From the NCBI GenBank assembly GCA_024138025.1, contig JAMXBD010001207.1, positions 1 through 64,000 of the forward strand: 64,000 bases of DNA, given 5' to 3'. The DNA is from Combretum micranthum (lineage: Eukaryota > Streptophyta > Magnoliopsida > Myrtales > Combretaceae). Made by a program: the position numbers and the translations under genes. The notes beneath the pieces were generated by a model. The model ran no database searches, was not told where the DNA came from, and was given only the letters and a program-made list of their open reading frames with translations. Below are positions 59,725 through 64,000 of the stretch, one piece after another (positions within the stretch are counted from its first letter, which is position 1; each line of letters starts with the position of its first letter).

Positions 59725-61735
59725 TGAAATAACCAATGACTTTTAGGATGAAAGTGATTAAACATGTTTAAAAGGAAAATTACTGAGTCGGTTTATACAA
59801 CAATCTTTTTTTTTTTTGGAGATGATTTTCATTGTGATCTCCCATGCGTCCTGTAATTTCGCATCATTCGAGATATCATAGTCGAGTTGATCTAACCCTA
59901 TTCAATCATTCTCTTGTACTACTGTTTGGCTTATTGATTTATGGATTGCGATTCATTACTGTTATCGAAATTAATTCTCGACGTTGGTTAATCAATGTCC
60001 AGAATATCATAGTATACTTGATGTTTATGTAAGGAAATTTTGAATTATCGTTGATAATGGCTTGCGAATAATTCATAGGTATACTTGATGTTTTGAAAAC
60101 AATGATGGCTCTCTTTTTTTTTTTCTTTTCAAATATCAATTAATTATTCTACATTTCACTGATTTTTTTATCAATCAATTATCAAGTGTGATTGAGTAAA
60201 TGTTCTTTTGAACAACGAAACCCTCATTACAAAATTTTTGTTAGAATTTTAGAATTGCTGATGACATTTTGAATAATCGGATCTGATTAACTATTACGAA
60301 GGGTCCAGTAATATTGATATGATATTTGGCTTTAGAATCTTGAAAATAAGAGCATGATTTTTAAAATTATCTATACCTAATATATATATATATATAGAGA
60401 AGAGAGAGAGAGATCTTTTTTGTTCTTTTTTAAAATAACAAGTAAATTGATAGGTAAAAATTTTCTATCAGGAATTCCAACAAAAGTTTCATTTTATTGA
60501 TGTTATGTCATTTGGAATTCCATTTGAGTTAGAAAAAATCAATTTAGATGAAAAATTTTTTATTAGGGCGATCTCTTGCCTGAAGCCTAAAATTACCACA
60601 TCCGTGAATTTTAAAATTTTTCCTTTTCAGTTTCATTTTCTCTTCTATGAAGATTCGCTACTTCATTGTGAATGCAATTTATGAATACTAATCCAATTTT
60701 GTATCATTGATTATCTAGTCCTTCTGCAGCTTGGGAAAGAATATATGATTCCACATAAAGGTTTAATTGGATTGCAGAGTGTTGTGCCAAAATGGTTGAT
60801 ATTTAATAAGATGGGATAAGATTCAACAAGCTAAAAATGAGGTTAGTTTACATTTGTCTAACAAGGATTTCGCGATAGCTTTATTGGTTATTGTGATCAT
60901 TTGTAATTTGCTTGGCTTTTTATGTGTCTAAAGTAAGATGTGATAAAGGTTTGGCATGCTGAAAAAGACAGTGATGTTCATTGGGTTATTTGAGCTCAAT
61001 TCAATTTAGTTTGTCTATTTAAGTTTACTCTTGTTTAGTAAGGAGTGGACAAATCTTATGTCAATCTGCTAACAATGTCCTTTTTGATGTCCCGGTTTAG
61101 TTCATTTAGTGGAGCTTTGAGCCTAAAGGTTTCATGAATCATCAAACTCATATATCTGAGGTTGCACTAGTTTCTTTTGCCTTAACTGGTTTACAAGTTG
61201 TTGCTTAGAGTCTTGGTTTTTTGTGTGAGTTGATCCTAGATTACTATCAATGCTATAAATCTACAACTGAAAAATTCCTAAAAATGTTATAGAATTTGGT
61301 TTGTCAAGGAGAATTGTCCTTTAGTCATAAAGGGGAATAGGACTTAGGCTCATAGATTAAAGTAATATATTGAATACCTTAATTCGTCAAATGATGATAT
61401 GTCAATCCATGGCCATGTGTTTGGATGGTCCTATTGAGATGGACTTGATGGATGCGCTATATGATTATGATGGATTCATTGCCTTTTATGGTGATTCATA
61501 TCACATGAACGTGAACGTGAACTTGATGGATGTCAATTTACAGAGGATGAGTCTAAATGACTCTTAATACTCTCATAGTCCGCTATATCGGACGGTCTAA
61601 AGTATTGACTTGATGAAACCACCTACTTGAGTGTAAAGATAGGTTGCCTTCTATGAAAGACTTAGGTTGTCTTTCTATAGCACTCATGAGAACTCAAGTG
61701 TGTGCATGTCCATTAAAAGCGCTTACATTAAACAT
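59725..61735. other. Intergenic DNA, nothing firmly recognised
   Basis: AT-rich. A 65-codon frame at 61370-61567 is acidic near its middle (EMDLMDALYDYDGF) but has no family resemblance I can name. A (TA)n/(GA)n junction lies at about 60380-60412. Confidence 0.45.
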
Positions 61736-61899
61736 AATGAAACAACAAGAATTAAGAGAATGATACGTGGGGGCCTCAAATCCAAGTTCTTGAAGTTCAA
61801 GAGTAATTCGCTTCATTAACTAATTTGTTGCCTCACTTCAATATGCATTAATTCAATCGAAAGACATTAATGCTTAAGTATGCATCTCTTCCTTTGCCC

Positions 61900-62745
61900 A
61901 TAAATATTATTATTTTATTTTTCTTACTTTCTTTCTTTTTCTATCAAGCCATTTTGTGAGGGATTGTGAGAAAAATGGCTTGTTGAGTTTATTTCTAATT
62001 TCCATCCTATGTGGGATATTTATCCTTTAGATATTATGTTTTTATTGGGGTGTGGCTTATTATGGGCTTAAATGTATTAAACGAAAGTTTTGGATTTGAG
62101 ACCACATATACGCTACATTTTAATTATAAATTTTGTTCTTTATTTTTAGTGATTTTAAAATTTAACTTTCGAAATTCTTAACCAAAATGTTTTAAATTCC
62201 ATAACCAAAAGTTTTCAATTTCAAAAGAAACCGACATTTTCTTTATTTTTATAACTAAAAGAAATGGTAGAAATTGACATATTCTTTTATTTTTGTAACT
62301 GAAAGAAATGGCAGAAACCGATGTTTTCATTTCTTGTGATAACTGAAAGAAATGGAAAATTTTAATGATTAAAAACGGTAATTCATTACTTTTTTAGGAT
62401 AAATAAATAAGGTTTAGTTTTTGTAAAAAGGGGTTAGGGTGCTTTAAGGAAAAAAAAAAATTTTTGTTGTGTTTTTTTGGAGATTTTTCTTCTAAGCAAT
62501 TGTAAGCTTATTGTTTTAAGCCTCTGCCGCAAGTGCATGTGTTGGATGTTGACGAGTTAACCTTAGGGAGCAGATGACATTCTTTGATTTGCACCACAGT
62601 CGTGCTGGAATCCGCTTTCAGTATAGTGGTTTGTCCATGACATAATCCACTTCATAAGTATATTCTACATTTCCTTTGTTATTATTACTAACACGGGACA
62701 CTTCCGCTCGGATACACCACGATTCGGTTGGGATCAATACATAAT
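61900..62745 (+). mobile_element. Possible LTR fragment
   Basis: A TATA-like CCATAAATATTATT near 61899, a promoter-like pyrimidine run after it, and an end phrase CGCTCGGATACACCACGATT near 62706 resemble a Copia LTR. No duplication or partner was found. Weak call. Confidence 0.3.
62218..62358. repeat. Degenerate ~55-bp tandem repeat, about three units
   Basis: AACTAAAAGAAATGGTAGAAA, AACTGAAAGAAATGGCAGAAA (20 bases each here at most) and AACTGAAAGAAATGG recur at about 55-bp spacing, each preceded by a TTTTC/ATTTTT run. Confidence 0.75.
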
Positions 62746-64000
62746 GTGATATTGTGACACTACACAATCACCCACTTGCCCATTACAAATATAACTGCTA
62801 GGCCAACCAACCACTTGCCTATTCATCCATGATGAACACAACTGCCAAGTCAACCATCCACTTACCCATGATCGACATAACCGCTAGATCATCTCCTTTA
62901 AATATGATTGAATCATCCTCGATCAAGGTAATGTCGTATAAAAGCCATATTCTCTAATTTATCCTGTAGGCTTTCTATGGAAAGCACTAATTTAAGCATC
63001 GGAATGGTCGCATTTGGTCCATACTCGATATACCACTGACGAGCTTTCTATTTTATAGATTCTCTCACACTGTGTTCCAATCCCATCATTAATTGATCGG
63101 TCTCTATCGGATTTAAGCAAACGATAATAACATATATATATATATATAGGTATATTATTTGAAAAGTTTAAAAATTCAAATTATAAAAACAGAAGACACC
63201 TGAATTATAAATGATAACCATTTTAAAAATTCCATTTAGCCCATTTAGTCTTAAAGCACAAAGTAGATTTTATTTTCAAATAATGCCGATATCAAGTGTT
63301 CTTCAATTATATAAAATTTTACTAAAATCATTCATCACATGCAAAAGTTATTTACCATTATTGAAATTATATGACAATAATTTTCTTTAATTTTAAAATA
63401 ATTTTGAATATAAAATTAATTTATTCTGATAAATCAATCTATAAATAAACAATAAAATGCATCAAAATTCAAGTATAGAAACTAGGATGCAGTTAAAGTA
63501 TAGAAACCAAATGTCCGAGAAAAATATGTAATTAACAAAGATACTGAATTGAATTCAAACGGAAGAAATCACAAAAAAATAAATTCAAAAAATAAAAATA
63601 AAAAAAAAGTTTAAACAACATGTTGTCACAAAATGAAAATTCGAAACCCACTGAGTATAAAGTCTTCCGAGGCGACGTACTTGAACCGATTCACTATAAG
63701 CGGTTCCAGCCAATTCAAGGATCCGAACCAGATTCACTATAAGTGGCTCCAGCCGATTCAAGGATACGCCAATTTACTGGTTTAAGTCAAACCATGAATC
63801 AGCCCCATATAGATATTTTACAATGTTGAATTTTAAACATTAAATAAAATTTTAATTCATAAATTGATCTTTAAACCCAAAAGAAAAGTTGAGTCCAATA
63901 ACTCCATAATCTAAAGCCATTTTTTCTTGAAGATTTGTTAAAAATGTATATTTATTTAAATACAACACATCCAACTTGAGTTTAACATTGATAACTTGAT
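62746..64000. other. AT-rich DNA to the window end
   Basis: No gene. Repeated phrases CACTTGCCCAT and AACTGC.A.GCCAACCA at 62763-62890 suggest a decayed tandem of about 55 bp. An (TA)n run lies at about 63130-63148. Confidence 0.45.
63688..63773. repeat. Two tandem 43-bp units
   Basis: GATTCACTATAAGCGGTTCC at 63688 recurs as GATTCACTATAAGTGGCTCC at 63731. Each is followed by AGCC.ATTCAAGGAT.CG. Confidence 0.85.

Noticed and set aside
61370..61567. 65-codon frame EMDLMDALYDYDGF
   Set aside because: No recognisable domain, no splice context and a non-ATG start. Could be chance.

Overview
The window is AT-rich plant nuclear DNA, most likely from a eudicot. Three things show this: one intron-rich host gene of a plant-specific family, nested LTR retrotransposons of plant Ty1/Copia and Ty3/Gypsy types, and hAT-like non-autonomous DNA elements. 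There are no operons, CRISPR arrays or recognisable tRNA or rRNA genes. Only one host protein gene is clearly supported.

Layout. 1-7970 is an old minus-strand Copia element cut by the left window edge and interrupted by a 3.6-kb insertion (2541-6129). 10125-15433 is the host gene: nine exons encoding a SKU5-similar (SKS) monocopper-oxidase-like, GPI-anchored cell-surface protein. It has one GC-AG intron and two single-base losses in exon 6. About 16.4-18.8 kb holds a long-LTR-like repeat (copy A). 21.6-25.9 kb is a second decayed Copia, with a solo LTR nested in its gag. 29119-29866 and 31244-32258 are two hAT-type elements with 8-bp target duplications; the second sits inside one unit of a three-copy ~370-bp tandem repeat. 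33.8-45.85 kb is a decayed Ty3/Gypsy element of Tat/Ogre type: gag relic, 29-bp minisatellite, polypurine tract and 3' LTR. Two further long solo LTRs (copies B and C) are inserted in it. 51162-57029 is a young, nearly complete Copia of the same family as the first element, with a 5-bp target duplication. 57337-59719 is a solo Tat-type LTR. The rest is AT-rich sequence with short tandem repeats.

Two observations deserve attention. First, the long LTRs A, B and C share a spliced-looking layout: a leader, a GT donor, a long intron-like stretch, a conserved pre-acceptor motif, then a short terminal exon encoding an acidic peptide. Between B and C that peptide changes almost only at synonymous third positions and stops at the same place. 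Second, the host gene and the young Copia are both broken by isolated one-base losses, and the two Copia LTRs differ by about nine indels but only one substitution. That pattern fits residual assembly indels better than genuine pseudogene decay.

Functionally, the host gene is an island in a transposon landscape. The Copia elements carry the usual gag, protease, integrase, reverse transcriptase and RNase H, but none has an unbroken reading frame as given.
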